Assembly (NCBI GenBank): GCA_035533275.1 | Contig: DATLUD010000070.1 | Coordinates: forward strand, 1-64,000 | Origin: SCRA01 sp035533275 | GTDB taxonomy: Bacteria; Vulcanimicrobiota; Vulcanimicrobiia; Vulcanimicrobiales; SCRA01 | Reading direction: 5' to 3' | DNA length: 64,000 nucleotides | Shown: positions 45,389 through 53,710 of the stretch, piece by piece | Numbering within the stretch: the stretch's first letter is position 1 | Layout: each line of letters starts with the position of its first letter | Position numbers and translations under genes: made by a program | Notes under the pieces: generated by a model | Seen by the model: only the letters and a program-made list of their open reading frames with translations | Database searches by the model: none | Told to the model about the DNA's origin: nothing

Positions 45389-45967
45389 CTAATCCCGGTA
45401 TACCCAAGGGTGGAGTCGAGCGACGTACGGGAGGTGCCGGTACGATTCCTGGTAGTCCAGACCGTACCCTACAACGAACTCGTCGGGCGCCTCGAGCCCC
45501 ACGTACTCCACTGGCACGTCCACTCCGCGGTGGAAGGGCTTGTCCAGGAGCGCGCACGCGGCGAGCGATGCGGGGGCACGCCCGCCGAACATGGAGCGCA
45601 GGTAGTGGAGGGTATGACCGTTGTCCACGATGTCCTCCACGATCAGCACGTGGCGCCCCTCGGCGCTCTCGGAGGTGTCCTTGAGCAGGCGCACCTCACC
45701 GGAGGAGCGCCGCGAGTTCCCGTACGACGAGACGGCGATGAAGTCCAGCGTCATCCGGTCGGGCGCCAGGCCCGCCCGGTGGAGCGCGCGAGCGAGGTCC
45801 GCCGCGAAGAAGAGCGCCCCTTTGAGCACGCCCACGAGCAAGACCTCTCGATCGCGGTAGTCGGCGGCGATGCGCTCGGCCAAGCGGCCGACGGCAGCCG
45901 CCAACTCGGCGGAACTGAAGATCACCTCGGCCACCCCTTCCGGCAGGGGGGCGAGCTCAGATGCCAT
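45389..45967 (-). CDS. hpt: Hypoxanthine phosphoribosyltransferase
   Basis: Hpt salvages hypoxanthine and guanine to nucleotides. The 192-residue protein shows VLKGALFFAADLAR, FIAVSSYGNSRRSSGEV, the PRPP loop VLIVEDIVDNGHTL, and CALLDKPFHR. ATG at 45967 overlaps the tilS stop by 11 bases; longer readings upstream are shadows. The order tilS-hpt-ftsH is conserved in many Gram-positive bacteria and fits here. Confidence 0.94.
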   Translation of the reverse strand: MASELAPLPEGVAEVIFSSAELAAAVGRLAERIAADYRDREVLLVGVLKGALFFAADLARALHRAGLAPDRMTLDFIAVSSYGNSRRSSGEVRLLKDTSESAEGRHVLIVEDIVDNGHTLHYLRSMFGGRAPASLAACALLDKPFHRGVDVPVEYVGLEAPDEFVVGYGLDYQESYRHLPYVARLHPWVYRD

Positions 45968-46946
45968 CGGCTTCACTCTGTCCACTAGAACCGTCACCAT
46001 GCGCCCGTCGTTCCAGCACGCCCTCACGAATCACGACTTCTTCACCTTTTCGGACGAAGTACCGTCCCCGTCGCCCCTCCATGACGGCATCGGCCAACCG
46101 GTCGAGAGGCTCGTAGGCGAGGTCGCGTCCGCCCAGCCAGAGCCGGAGCACCCGGCGCACCAGCGGCCGCGCCAGGGTGCGGATGCCGCCGGAGAGACGC
46201 GCCCCTTCGATCAGCGAGGAGGCCAGCGCCTCCGCCGCCTGCCGGTCCAACCAATCGTCTTCTTCGCGGGCGAGGCGAGCCAACCGGGAGATCGCTTCGT
46301 CCGCCGAGGGCTCGACGGCGCGCAGCTCGGCGAGCAGGCGGCGCAGACGGTTGCGCCGGTAGCGCGGCTCCTCGTTGCTCTCGTCGATCGCGTAGGGCAG
46401 GGCCCGCGCGTGGCAGTAGGCGCGAAGCTCGCCGCGGCGGCGCTCCAGCACGGGGCGAATGAGCTCCACGTTCGCTCCCAGGGGGCGCCGCCCGGGCATT
46501 CCCGAGAGGCCCCGCAGCCCCGTGCCGCGCACCACGGCCAGCAGCACCGTCTCGACCTGGTCCTCGAGCGTGTGCGCGGTGGCCACGGTGCCGCATCCCG
46601 CGGCGCGCGCCATCGCGGTCAGAGCCTCGTAGCGCAGCGCCCGCAGCCCTGCCTCGTCCGCCGGACCTCCGGGCTCCAGGAGCACGCTGTGGAACGGCGC
46701 GCCGGCGTGCGTCGCCGCCGCCATCGCCACCCCTTCGTCACGATCGGCGGCCGGGCGCACACCATGGTTGACGTGCAGCGCCGCCACGTCGCGCCCCGCG
46801 GCACGCGCCACCGCCGCCGCCGCCGCCAGGAGCGCCACCGAGTCCGGGCCGCCGCTGCAGGCCACCGCCACGCCGCCGGGCGCAGACGACTCCAACGCCG
46901 AGAGCACGTGCTGCTCGAGGTCGGCGAACGGCCGATTCCCCCTCAA
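45957..46946 (-). CDS. tilS: tRNA(Ile)-lysidine synthase
   Basis: TilS puts lysine onto C34 of tRNA-Ile so it reads AUA. The 329-residue protein has the ATP-pyrophosphatase loop VACSGGPDSVALL, LHVNHGVRP, ATAHTLEDQVETVLLAVVRGTGLRGLSGM, and RRNRLRRLLAEL. The C-terminal domain is shorter than in E. coli, as in many bacteria. The start is TTG at 46946. It is followed by hpt and ftsH. Confidence 0.93.
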   Translation of the reverse strand: MRGNRPFADLEQHVLSALESSAPGGVAVACSGGPDSVALLAAAAAVARAAGRDVAALHVNHGVRPAADRDEGVAMAAATHAGAPFHSVLLEPGGPADEAGLRALRYEALTAMARAAGCGTVATAHTLEDQVETVLLAVVRGTGLRGLSGMPGRRPLGANVELIRPVLERRRGELRAYCHARALPYAIDESNEEPRYRRNRLRRLLAELRAVEPSADEAISRLARLAREEDDWLDRQAAEALASSLIEGARLSGGIRTLARPLVRRVLRLWLGGRDLAYEPLDRLADAVMEGRRGRYFVRKGEEVVIREGVLERRAHGDGSSGQSEADGI

Positions 46947-46962
46947 CGCCCGCCTCGCCGCG

Positions 46963-47460
46963 TCATCGCCTAGCCCGCTCCAGCTCTCGGCGCACCTCGC
47001 GCTCGCGCAGGCTCTCGCGCTTGTCGTGCAGCTTCTTGCCTCGAGCCAATCCGAGCACCACCTTCGCGCGGCCGTGCGACCAGAAGAGCCTCAGCGGCAC
47101 CAGCGTCAGCCCTTTCTCTCCGATCTTGCCGATCAGGCGCTCGATCTCGGCGGCGTGGAGCAGCAGCTTGCGCGGCCGGAGCGGATCGTGCGGGTCGACG
47201 CGACCTTGCTCGTAGGGCGCTATGTGCATCCCCACCAGCCAAGCCTCGCCGCCGCGGATGCGCGCGTAGGCTTCGTTCAGGGAGCCGCCGCCGCGGCGCA
47301 GGCTCTTCACCTCCGTGCCTTGGAGCACGAGTCCCGCGTCGACAGTCTCGAGGATATCGAACTCATGCCGCGCGCGACGGTTCTCGATGGTCGGCGCTCC
47401 GGTGCCTTTGGCCTCGGCGGCCGCCTTGGCGGCGGCGCGGATCTGTTTGCTTTTCGCCAC
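46963..47460 (-). CDS. smpB: SsrA-binding protein SmpB
   Basis: SmpB partners with tmRNA to rescue stalled ribosomes. The 165-residue product begins with an Ala/Lys-rich tail, then NRRARHEFDILETVDAGLVLQGTEVKSLR, HIAPYEQG, RPRKLLLHAAEIERL, LTLVPLRLFWSHGRAKVVLGLARGKKLHDKRES. All are strongly conserved in the family. GTG at 47460 was chosen as start (AKSKQ...). The tmRNA gene itself is not in this window. Confidence 0.95.
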   Translation of the reverse strand: MAKSKQIRAAAKAAAEAKGTGAPTIENRRARHEFDILETVDAGLVLQGTEVKSLRRGGGSLNEAYARIRGGEAWLVGMHIAPYEQGRVDPHDPLRPRKLLLHAAEIERLIGKIGEKGLTLVPLRLFWSHGRAKVVLGLARGKKLHDKRESLREREVRRELERARR

Positions 47461-47474
47461 GTGTGATCGATCCG

Positions 47475-47924
47475 TCAGCGCACGGCGCCGCCGGCGCCCA
47501 ACGCGCTCGGGTCGGCAAGCGCGCCCTTGCGCACGAACTTTCCGGAAGCCTCGCACAGGACGGTGCCGGCGCCGTCCGCAAGCGTGGCCTCCACCGTCAG
47601 CACGCTCCGGCGCAACTCGACCACGCGGCCGCGCAGCTCCAACGGCGCGTCGACCGGGGAGGGCGCGCGAAAGCGCACGTTCACGCTGGCCGTGACGCCT
47701 GCGGCACCCGTCCGGGCCGCGGCGTGCGCCATCGCCTCGTCGAGCAGCGTCATCACGATCCCGCCGTGCACGATGCCCTTCCACCCTTGGAACTGCGCGG
47801 GAATGCTGACGCCCGCGCGCACCCCGTCCTCGCCTTCGGGCTCGAAACGAACGTGGAGGCCGGTCGGGTTGTGCACTCCGCAGGCAAAACAGTTGCCGTC
47901 ATCGACGGGAGGTTGCTCGCTCAT
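47475..47924 (-). CDS. PaaI-type hotdog thioesterase
   Basis: The 149-residue protein shows the hotdog fold pattern: NCFACGVHNPTGLHVRF, GWKGIVHGGIVMTLLDEAMAHAA (the HGG-x-DEA active-site segment), VTASVNVRFRAPSPVDAPL. It likely hydrolyses an acyl-CoA or similar thioester; the substrate is unknown. The CFACG-NPTGL start is seen in a subset of this family. It overlaps the following TPR gene by ATGA and precedes smpB by 14 bases. Confidence 0.86.
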   Translation of the reverse strand: MSEQPPVDDGNCFACGVHNPTGLHVRFEPEGEDGVRAGVSIPAQFQGWKGIVHGGIVMTLLDEAMAHAAARTGAAGVTASVNVRFRAPSPVDAPLELRGRVVELRRSVLTVEATLADGAGTVLCEASGKFVRKGALADPSALGAGGAVR

Positions 47925-48763
47925 TGCCCTCCACCTTCGCGCCGTACCCGCGCCGCATCCTCGACGCGGCCCGCGGCTTCGTAGGCTCGGAGCAAGAGCG
48001 CGCGCCCATAGCGCCCACCTTGGCCCACCCCGTGCGGGTCCAGCGCGAGGGTGCGCTCCAGAAACGCCGCGGCGAGATCGTAGCGTCGCGCGGCCACCGC
48101 GGCCTCCCCCAGGAGGTAGTAGGCATCGGCATAGCCGGGCACCGCGTTGGTGACGTCGATCAGGACCGCCAGAGCCGCGACCGGCTCGCGCAGATAGATG
48201 AGGTCGACGCGCGCGAGGTACTCGCGGGCGAGCACCTCATGCGGGTCCAAGCGCTGGGCAAGCAACAGCTCGCCCTTCGCCTCCGTCACGGCGTGACGTT
48301 GGAACGCGAGGATCCCCAAGCCCACGTGTGGTCCGGCGGCCGCCGGCGCCAGCCGTTCCGCGCGGACGAAGGCCAGCCGGGCCTCGTCGCGCAGGTCGCT
48401 GCGGCTGCCGGGGATCAGCTCGGCGAAGCCCAGCAGCGTCTGCGCATCCGCGTCGCCTGGGGCCAACGCGGCGCGTTCCGCCAGATCGCTCACCAACGCC
48501 GAGAGGCGCTCGCCCGAGCGGACGCACGCCGCCGCGTAAAAGGCGTCGGTCAGCGTGTCGCCCGGAGCGCGGGCGTGGGCCCGCGCGAAGTCGGCGCGGG
48601 CGGCGGGGAACCGGCTGCCGTAGAAGTGCCGCATGCCCGCGTCGAGCGCCGCGCTGTAAGCGGCGTCGCGCCCGCCGTTGGCCTCAGCCGCGGCGGAGGG
48701 CGCCGCGCGCGCAAGCGAGAGCAGAAGCAGAGCAAGCGCGGCCGCGCGCAGGGCGCCGCGCAT
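47921..48763 (-). CDS. Secreted or periplasmic TPR protein
   Basis: The 280-residue product starts MRGALRAAALALLLLSLARA, a signal peptide ending about 25. Residues 30-270 form several TPR-like helical pairs (YSAALDAGMRHFYGSRFPAARADFARAHARAPGD; YLLGEAAVAARRYDLAAAFLERTLALDPHG). It probably acts as a protein-binding scaffold in the envelope; the partner is unknown. ATG at 48763 overlaps the phosphoesterase stop (TGATG). Confidence 0.78.
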   Translation of the reverse strand: MRGALRAAALALLLLSLARAAPSAAAEANGGRDAAYSAALDAGMRHFYGSRFPAARADFARAHARAPGDTLTDAFYAAACVRSGERLSALVSDLAERAALAPGDADAQTLLGFAELIPGSRSDLRDEARLAFVRAERLAPAAAGPHVGLGILAFQRHAVTEAKGELLLAQRLDPHEVLAREYLARVDLIYLREPVAALAVLIDVTNAVPGYADAYYLLGEAAVAARRYDLAAAFLERTLALDPHGVGQGGRYGRALLLRAYEAAGRVEDAARVRREGGGQ

Positions 48764-49488
48764 CAACGCCCGAGCGTGAGGCGCTGGGCGAGTTGCTCCG
48801 GCAGGCGGCACGCGTGGATCTTTCGTTGGACGCGCTCGATCTCGTAGGGGACGCGCACGACGTTGACCACGCGCTGCTCGGGATCGTAGAAGCCGAACGA
48901 GGCAGCCGGGTTGAAGTCGCGCGGCTGCCCCACGCTGCCCACGTTGACGATGTAGCGATGCCCCGGCAGCAACGCCACCTCACCGCCCTGCGTCAGCGCT
49001 CCGTGCGCGATGCGCCCGTCGGGGCGTTGCTGATAGTACTCGGCGATGTGCGAGTGCCCGATGAAGATCAGCGGCGCGTCGGTGGCCGCGAACGCGCGGC
49101 CCGCGGCGGCGTCGTCGAGGATGTACTCGAAATAGCGCTCGGGAGAGCCATGCACCATAAGGAAGTCCTCGACGTGGAGCTCGTAGTCCAGCGAGCCCAG
49201 CCAGTCGCGCGTGGGTGGGTCGATCACGTCTTGGGTCCAGACGATGGCCTGGCGCGCGATCGGATTGAAGTACTCCACCCCGAAGTTGTCGATCGCCGCG
49301 ACGTCGTGATTTCCCAGCACGCAGCGCACGTCGCGCTCGCGCAGGAGCTGGGCGCACTCGTTGGGGTTGGGGCCGTAGCCGACCACGTCGCCCAGACAGA
49401 GCAACTGGTCGCCCGGTGAAAGGGACGCTAGCACTGCCTCGAGCGCCTCGAGGTTCCCGTGGATGTCCGACAGGATGGCGTACCGCAC
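48763..49488 (-). CDS. Calcineurin-like metallophosphoesterase
   Basis: The 241-residue enzyme has all metal-binding motifs of the family: SDIHGN (Asp8-x-His10), LGDVVGYGPNP, LGNHDVAA, MVHGSP and IGHSH. The VGYGPNPNECAQLL pattern matches a widespread clade of bacterial phosphoesterases of unknown substrate, related to YfcE. It is the first of a four-gene overlapping run toward smpB. Confidence 0.88.
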   Translation of the reverse strand: MRYAILSDIHGNLEALEAVLASLSPGDQLLCLGDVVGYGPNPNECAQLLRERDVRCVLGNHDVAAIDNFGVEYFNPIARQAIVWTQDVIDPPTRDWLGSLDYELHVEDFLMVHGSPERYFEYILDDAAAGRAFAATDAPLIFIGHSHIAEYYQQRPDGRIAHGALTQGGEVALLPGHRYIVNVGSVGQPRDFNPAASFGFYDPEQRVVNVVRVPYEIERVQRKIHACRLPEQLAQRLTLGR

Positions 49489-49565
49489 TAGCGCCCCGTA
49501 CAGAGCATTCGGCGGCCGTCATCGCTGCTGCTGTGCATCGCTCTTCTCTCCTCGCAGGCGTTCGC

Positions 49566-49585
49566 CGTCGTCCCCGGCGACGACG
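49566..49585 (-). terminator. Possible terminator hairpin after the BON lipoprotein gene
   Basis: CGTCGTC-CCCGGC-GACGACG forms a perfect 7-bp stem with a 6-base loop in the 159-base gap after the moeA-BON pair. No T-run follows. The same gap must also hold the promoter for the phosphoesterase run; no convincing -35/-10 pair was seen. Confidence 0.4.
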
Positions 49586-49647
49586 ATCGTCCCGCGTCCA
49601 GGGCATCGACGCCCCTTCGCTTAGGCCCAACCCTTCCCTCTTGCGGC

Positions 49648-50049
49648 CTACGGCTCGACCCGAATCAGATTGATCAGGCGCGTCACGCCGGGAATCTCCC
49701 GCGCGGTCTCGACTTCGCTGCGCGCAACGCCGGCGCTCGGTGCGCGCCCCTCGATCGTGACGATGCCGTGCCGGGCGCGCACCGCGACGCGGAATGCGTC
49801 GATCCCCACCTGCGTCGCGAGCGCCGCCTTCACGCGAACGGCCAACTGGGCGTCGTCGAGCTTCGGCGAGAGAGTGGGAGGAGCCGGCGGCAGCGGCGAC
49901 GCGGTCGAGCGCGGAGCGGCGTGAGGAGGCGGCGTCGGCGCGGCGCTGCGGCCGCCGCCGTGCGCGCAGCCCACGATCGCGGCGACGGCGATCGTCGCGG
50001 CCACCACGGCAGTATCCACGCGCGCCCGGGAGGCCGATGCGACGCTCAT
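49648..50049 (-). CDS. BON-domain lipoprotein
   Basis: The 133-residue protein has a lipoprotein signal (VVAATIAVAAIVGC, lipobox Cys near 28), a Pro/Ala-rich linker (about 30-62) and one BON domain (LDDAQLAVRVKAALATQ... VTIEGRAPSAGVARSEVETAREIPGVTRLIN). BON domains bind membranes or small molecules, as in OsmY. ATG at 50049 makes an ATGA overlap with moeA, an unexpected pairing for a cofactor enzyme. Confidence 0.85.
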   Translation of the reverse strand: MSVASASRARVDTAVVAATIAVAAIVGCAHGGGRSAAPTPPPHAAPRSTASPLPPAPPTLSPKLDDAQLAVRVKAALATQVGIDAFRVAVRARHGIVTIEGRAPSAGVARSEVETAREIPGVTRLINLIRVEP

Positions 50050-51308
50050 GACAACGGGTGCACCTCGACGAGCTCGCCGGCGGCGGCCATGCCCCGCTCG
50101 GGTGGGATGCGCACGTATCCGTCGGCGCGCGCCAACAGCGCCACGTGACTCGATCTCAGCTGCAGCGGTCGCGCGACGGTCTGCGCTGCTACGCGATGGA
50201 GCGAGACGGGGACGTACCACGTCCAGCCGACGCGGCCGCGGATCTGATGTTCCATGCGCGCCGTCGTCGGCGGAGGCTGCGGCTGCGTCGCTCCGACGAG
50301 CGCGTCGATGACGGGGCGCGCGACCGCCAGCAGAATGGTGACGGCGGACGTCGGGTTGCCGGGAAGTCCGATGATCAGCTTGCCGCCGACCGAGGCGAAG
50401 AGCGTGGGCTTCCCGGGTTTGACCTTGATGCCGTGGAGGACGACGCCCGGCTCACCGAGCGCGGCGATGGCGGCCGGCGTGAGGTCGCGCTCCCCGACGG
50501 AGGAGCCTCCGGTGAGCACGATGGCGTCGCAGCGCGCCAAGCCGTCGCGCAGCGCCGCTTCCAGCTCCTGCGCGCGGTCGCCCACGTGCGGAAGCTGCTC
50601 GACGCGCGCTCCCATCTGTTCCAACACCGCGCCCACGACGTGACGGTTCGAGTCGCGCACCTGGCCGACGCCCGGCTCGGATCCGGCGGGGACCAGCTCG
50701 TCGCCCGTCGAGAGCACCCCGACGACCGGTCGTGCGCGCACGGGCACCCGCTCCCAACCGAGCGTCGCGAGCAAGCCCATCTCCACCCCGCGCAGGCGCC
50801 GCCCGGCGGGAAGCACGGTCTCACCCGGAGCGAGATCCTCTCCCACGCGCGTGACGAACTCTCCGGACGCGACGCCCTCGACGATCTCCACGGCGCCGTC
50901 GGCGCCGCCCCGCGCGTCCTCTTGGGGCACGACCGCGTCGCTCCCCTCCGGGAGAACGCCTCCGGTGGGAATCCGCATCGCCTCCCCGGCAGCCAGCGCG
51001 CGCGGGGGCGCGGCCCCCATGCGAATCTCGGCCACCACGGCCAAGCGCGCCGGGTGGCCGGCGCTCGCGCCGGCGACGTCAGCGGCGCGCACCGCATAGC
51101 CGTCCATCATCGACCGCGGCCGGCTGGGCACCGGCGCATCAGCGCGCGCGTCCCGCGCCAGCACGCGGCCGACGGCTCGCGCCAGCGGTACCTCCTCGAC
51201 GGGAAGCTCCGCCGGACACCATCGCTCCAGCACGGTGGCGACGCCCGCCTCGGGAGAAGGGAGGCTCTCGGCGTCGAAGCCGCGCCCGGGTAGGAGTGCG
51301 TCGTTCAT
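50046..51308 (-). CDS. moeA: Molybdopterin molybdenumtransferase MoeA
   Basis: MoeA inserts molybdate into adenylylated molybdopterin. The 420-residue protein has RSMMDGYAVRAADV, AMRIPTGGVLPEGSDAVVPQED, VLSTGDELVP, VLTGGSSVGERDLT, GIKVKPGKPTLFA and IIGLPGNPTSAV. All are family hallmarks. ATG at 51308 lies 70 bases from the divergent serS. Together with moaC and mog it points to molybdoenzymes in this organism. Confidence 0.95.
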   Translation of the reverse strand: MNDALLPGRGFDAESLPSPEAGVATVLERWCPAELPVEEVPLARAVGRVLARDARADAPVPSRPRSMMDGYAVRAADVAGASAGHPARLAVVAEIRMGAAPPRALAAGEAMRIPTGGVLPEGSDAVVPQEDARGGADGAVEIVEGVASGEFVTRVGEDLAPGETVLPAGRRLRGVEMGLLATLGWERVPVRARPVVGVLSTGDELVPAGSEPGVGQVRDSNRHVVGAVLEQMGARVEQLPHVGDRAQELEAALRDGLARCDAIVLTGGSSVGERDLTPAAIAALGEPGVVLHGIKVKPGKPTLFASVGGKLIIGLPGNPTSAVTILLAVARPVIDALVGATQPQPPPTTARMEHQIRGRVGWTWYVPVSLHRVAAQTVARPLQLRSSHVALLARADGYVRIPPERGMAAAGELVEVHPLS

Positions 51309-51378
51309 GAACGGTAACTAGGAGCCTTTCGGACTACGGTCCTGCAATCGTCTCTTTCCGGAAGGGTTCGACTCGTTC

Positions 51379-52653
51379 ATGCTCGATCGCTCGTTGCTCC
51401 GGCGCGACCCCGAGGCGATTCGCCGCTCCTTGCGGCGCCGCGGCCAGGATGCCTCCGTGGTGGAGCGCCTCGTCGAGCTCGACCGCACGGCGCGTGAGGC
51501 GCAGACGCGCAGCGACGCCCTCAAGGCCGAGAAGAACACCCTCTCGTCCTCGATCGCCAAAGCCGCCGACAAGCGCGCCGCCGCCGAGGAGCTCCGCCCG
51601 CGGCTCGCCGACATCGACGGTGAGATCGCCCGGATCGACGGGGAGGGGGCCGCGGCCAACGCCGCCATCGACGAGCAGCTCCAGCAGATCCCCAACATCC
51701 TCGCCGACATCGTTCCGGACGGCTCAGACGAGAGCGGCAACGTCGTCGTGCGCGCGTGGGGCACGCCGCCCACGTTCGACTTCGAGCCGAAGCCCCACTG
51801 GGAGCTGGGAGAGCGCCTGGGAATCCTCGACTTCGAGCGCGCCCGCAAGCTGGCCGGTTCGCGCTTCGCCGTCCTGGTGGGCGACGGAGCGCGGCTCTCG
51901 CGCGCGATCGTCGACTTCTTTCTCGATCGCGGCCACCGCGCCGGATACACGGAGATCTCGCCGCCGATCATCGTCAACCGCGAGACCATGTGGTCGACGG
52001 GGCAGCTCTCCAAGTTCAGCGACGACATGTTCCAGTTGTCGGACTGGGACTTCTTCCTCATCCCGACGGCGGAGGTGCCGCTGACGGCGCTCCATCGCGA
52101 CGAGATCCTCGACGGCCAGAGCATGCCGCGCCGATATGCCGCGTACACCCCGTGCTTCCGCAAAGAGGCCGGCGCCGCCGGCAAGGACACCCGCGGCCTC
52201 ATCCGCCAGCATCAATTCGAGAAGGTGGAGCTGGTCTGGCTGACGGCGCCCGATGCAAGCTTCGAGGCGCTGGAGCGGCTCACGCGCGACGCGGAGAATC
52301 TCTTGAAGGAACTGGAGCTGCCGTTTCGCACCGTGGCGCTCTGCGGCGGAGACACGGGCTTCAACGCGGCGGCGACCTACGATCTCGAAGTGTGGCTGCC
52401 CAGCCAAGGCGTCTACCGGGAGATCAGCTCGTGCAGCAACTGCACCGACTTCCAAGCGCGCCGCGCCAATATCCGCTTCCGGCGCGACGCCAAGTCCAAG
52501 CTGGAGCTGGTGCACACGCTCAACGGCTCCGGACTCGCCGTTGGGCGTACGCTGGTGGCGGTCATCGAGAACGGCCAACAAGCCGACGGCACCATCCGCG
52601 TGCCGGAGGCCCTGGTGCCGTACTTGGGCGGACAGCGCGTCATCGGCGCGTGA
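51379..52653 (+). CDS. serS: Seryl-tRNA synthetase
   Basis: SerS charges tRNA-Ser. The 424-residue protein has an N-terminal coiled coil that grips tRNA (about 25-100) and a class II catalytic core with ISPPIIVNRETMWSTGQLSKF, IPTAEVPLTALHRDEIL, YTPCFRKEAGAAGKDTRGLIRQHQFEKVE and a C-terminal motif 3 (GSGLAVGRTLVAVIEN). Length and motifs are typical. It converges with the cstR-like gene with only 6 bases between stops. Confidence 0.96.
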   Translation: MLDRSLLRRDPEAIRRSLRRRGQDASVVERLVELDRTAREAQTRSDALKAEKNTLSSSIAKAADKRAAAEELRPRLADIDGEIARIDGEGAAANAAIDEQLQQIPNILADIVPDGSDESGNVVVRAWGTPPTFDFEPKPHWELGERLGILDFERARKLAGSRFAVLVGDGARLSRAIVDFFLDRGHRAGYTEISPPIIVNRETMWSTGQLSKFSDDMFQLSDWDFFLIPTAEVPLTALHRDEILDGQSMPRRYAAYTPCFRKEAGAAGKDTRGLIRQHQFEKVELVWLTAPDASFEALERLTRDAENLLKELELPFRTVALCGGDTGFNAAATYDLEVWLPSQGVYREISSCSNCTDFQARRANIRFRRDAKSKLELVHTLNGSGLAVGRTLVAVIENGQQADGTIRVPEALVPYLGGQRVIGA

Positions 52654-52659
52654 CGCGGG

Positions 52660-52971
52660 CTACGCCAGCAGCCTGACGAAGGTCTCCGTGAGACGCTTGA
52701 GCTCGCGCTGATCGACGCCCCCCTCGGACTTGGGGCGGATGCACTCGGCCATGCTGTTGGCCATCAACTGAACGGTCGCCCGCTCCAGCGCTGCCCTCGC
52801 CGCGGCCATCTGCTGCGCGATCGCGTGGCAGTCCCGACGCTCGGCGATCATCCGCTGCACGGCGCGCACTTGGCCCTCCACGCGCCGGAGGCGGGCCGTC
52901 ACGTCCGCGACCACCTCATCCGAGACGTTGAGGGCGGCATCACCGCCGTCTTCCCTTCTCACCGTCGCCAT
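52660..52971 (-). CDS. CsoR/CstR-family repressor, persulfide-sensor-like
   Basis: The 103-residue helical repressor matches the CsoR family (VTARLRRVEGQVRAVQRMIAERRDCHAIAQQMAAARAALERA). CsoR copper sensors use Cys-His-Cys; here Cys48 and Cys77 have the expected 29-residue spacing but position 73 is Ser, not His. Loss of the His is the mark of CstR, which senses sulfane sulfur through a Cys-Cys persulfide or tetrasulfide bridge. The adjacent DUF2892 and rhodanese genes support that reading. Predicted transcription starts at the ATG itself, so its mRNA may be leaderless. Confidence 0.82.
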   Translation of the reverse strand: MATVRREDGGDAALNVSDEVVADVTARLRRVEGQVRAVQRMIAERRDCHAIAQQMAAARAALERATVQLMANSMAECIRPKSEGGVDQRELKRLTETFVRLLA

Positions 52972-52977
52972 GGCGTC

Positions 52978-53007
52978 ATATTACCCTACCGGGTATGCTG
53001 TTGACAA
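52978..53007 (-). promoter_or_regulatory. Promoter of the CstR-like gene
   Basis: On the minus strand, TTGTCA (complement at 53002-53007), 18-base spacer, TAATAT (complement at 52978-52983). The start should fall near 52971, the first base of the ATG. One operator lies in the spacer, giving autorepression. The -35 overlaps that of the divergent promoter. Confidence 0.7.
52982..52995. promoter_or_regulatory. CsoR/CstR-type operator 1
   Basis: TACCC-TACC-GGGTA is an inverted repeat of the type bound by CsoR/CstR repressors (ATACCC...GGGTAT). It lies inside the spacer of the repressor's own promoter and just upstream of the -35 of the divergent operon promoter. Confidence 0.72.
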
Positions 53008-53030
53008 TACCCTACGGGGTACTGTATAAC
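53001..53030 (+). promoter_or_regulatory. Promoter of the DUF2892-rhodanese-RND operon
   Basis: TTGACA (53001-53006), 18-base spacer, TATAAC (53025-53030). Both hexamers are near consensus, so the promoter should be strong when free. The second operator fills the spacer, so repressor binding would block RNA polymerase. Confidence 0.75.
53008..53021. promoter_or_regulatory. CsoR/CstR-type operator 2
   Basis: TACCC-TACG-GGGTA, an inverted repeat nearly identical to operator 1, lies between the -35 and -10 of the operon promoter. The two operators are 26 bases apart (start to start), a spacing that could let two tetramers bind side by side. Confidence 0.72.
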
Positions 53031-53122
53031 CGTCATGTCTTCACCGTCGGTTCCTCAATCCTTCTCCGGGAGCGAGTACATGAAACCGTGTGCATGCTCC
53101 CAAGACGACAGGAAAGGTATTC

Positions 53123-53362
53123 ATGGCAAGCAGTTCCTTGTTTCAACGCCTCGGGCGCCCGGCGTGCAACAACGGCTGGGGCGTCGAGTCCAAGGTCCGC
53201 GCGATCGCCGGAACGTTGGTCTTGGCGAGCCTGGGCCTCTCGCTGCTCGATCACCGCTGGCTCTGGCTGACGGCGTTCGTGGGAGCCAACTTGCTTCAGT
53301 CCGGACTGACCGGCTGGTGCCTCCTCTCCAACATCCTCTCGTTCGGCCGCAACACAGACTGA
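53123..53362 (+). CDS. DUF2892 (YgaP-like) membrane protein
   Basis: The 79-residue protein has the DUF2892 pattern: an N-terminal segment (NNGWGVESKVRAIAGTLVL) and two membrane helices (about 28-44 and 50-66) with TAFVGANLLQSGLTGWCLL. In YgaP this domain is fused to a rhodanese; here the rhodanese is the next gene, 11 bases on. ATG at 53123 has SD AGGAAAGG. It probably sits in the inner membrane as part of sulfane-sulfur handling. Confidence 0.85.
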   Translation: MASSSLFQRLGRPACNNGWGVESKVRAIAGTLVLASLGLSLLDHRWLWLTAFVGANLLQSGLTGWCLLSNILSFGRNTD

Positions 53363-53373
53363 GAGCAACAAGC

Positions 53374-53709
53374 GTGTTCAACTTCTTCCGAAAGAGCTCG
53401 TCCGTCCGCGACGTCGCGCCGCAAGAGGCCAAGCAGCTCATCGACGCCGGCGCCCTGGTCGTCGACGTCCGCGAGGACTTCGAGTGGGCGCACGGTCACC
53501 TTCCGGGGTCTCGTCACCTCCCGGCCGGACGGCTCGCCGCGGAGCTCGACTCGCTGCCCCGCGACCGCGAGCTGATTCTCATCTGCGCCTCCGGCAGCCG
53601 GAGCAGCCACCTCTGCGCGGCGCTCGAGCGTCACGGCTTCGCCAATCTCTACAACCTGAGCGGAGGCATCTATGCGTGGATGCGTTCCGGCCTCCCGGTG
53701 GTGCGCTGA
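53374..53709 (+). CDS. Rhodanese-like sulfurtransferase
   Basis: The 111-residue single-domain rhodanese shows VVDVREDFEWAHGHLPGSRHLP and the active-site loop CASGSRSS with catalytic Cys71, then GFANLYNLSGGIYAWMRSGLPV. It would carry sulfane sulfur as a persulfide on Cys71. The GTG start at 53374 follows the DUF2892 stop by 11 bases. Placed behind a CstR-type promoter, it fits a role in detoxifying or moving persulfide. Confidence 0.88.
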   Translation: MFNFFRKSSSVRDVAPQEAKQLIDAGALVVDVREDFEWAHGHLPGSRHLPAGRLAAELDSLPRDRELILICASGSRSSHLCAALERHGFANLYNLSGGIYAWMRSGLPVVR

Positions 53710-53710
53710 C

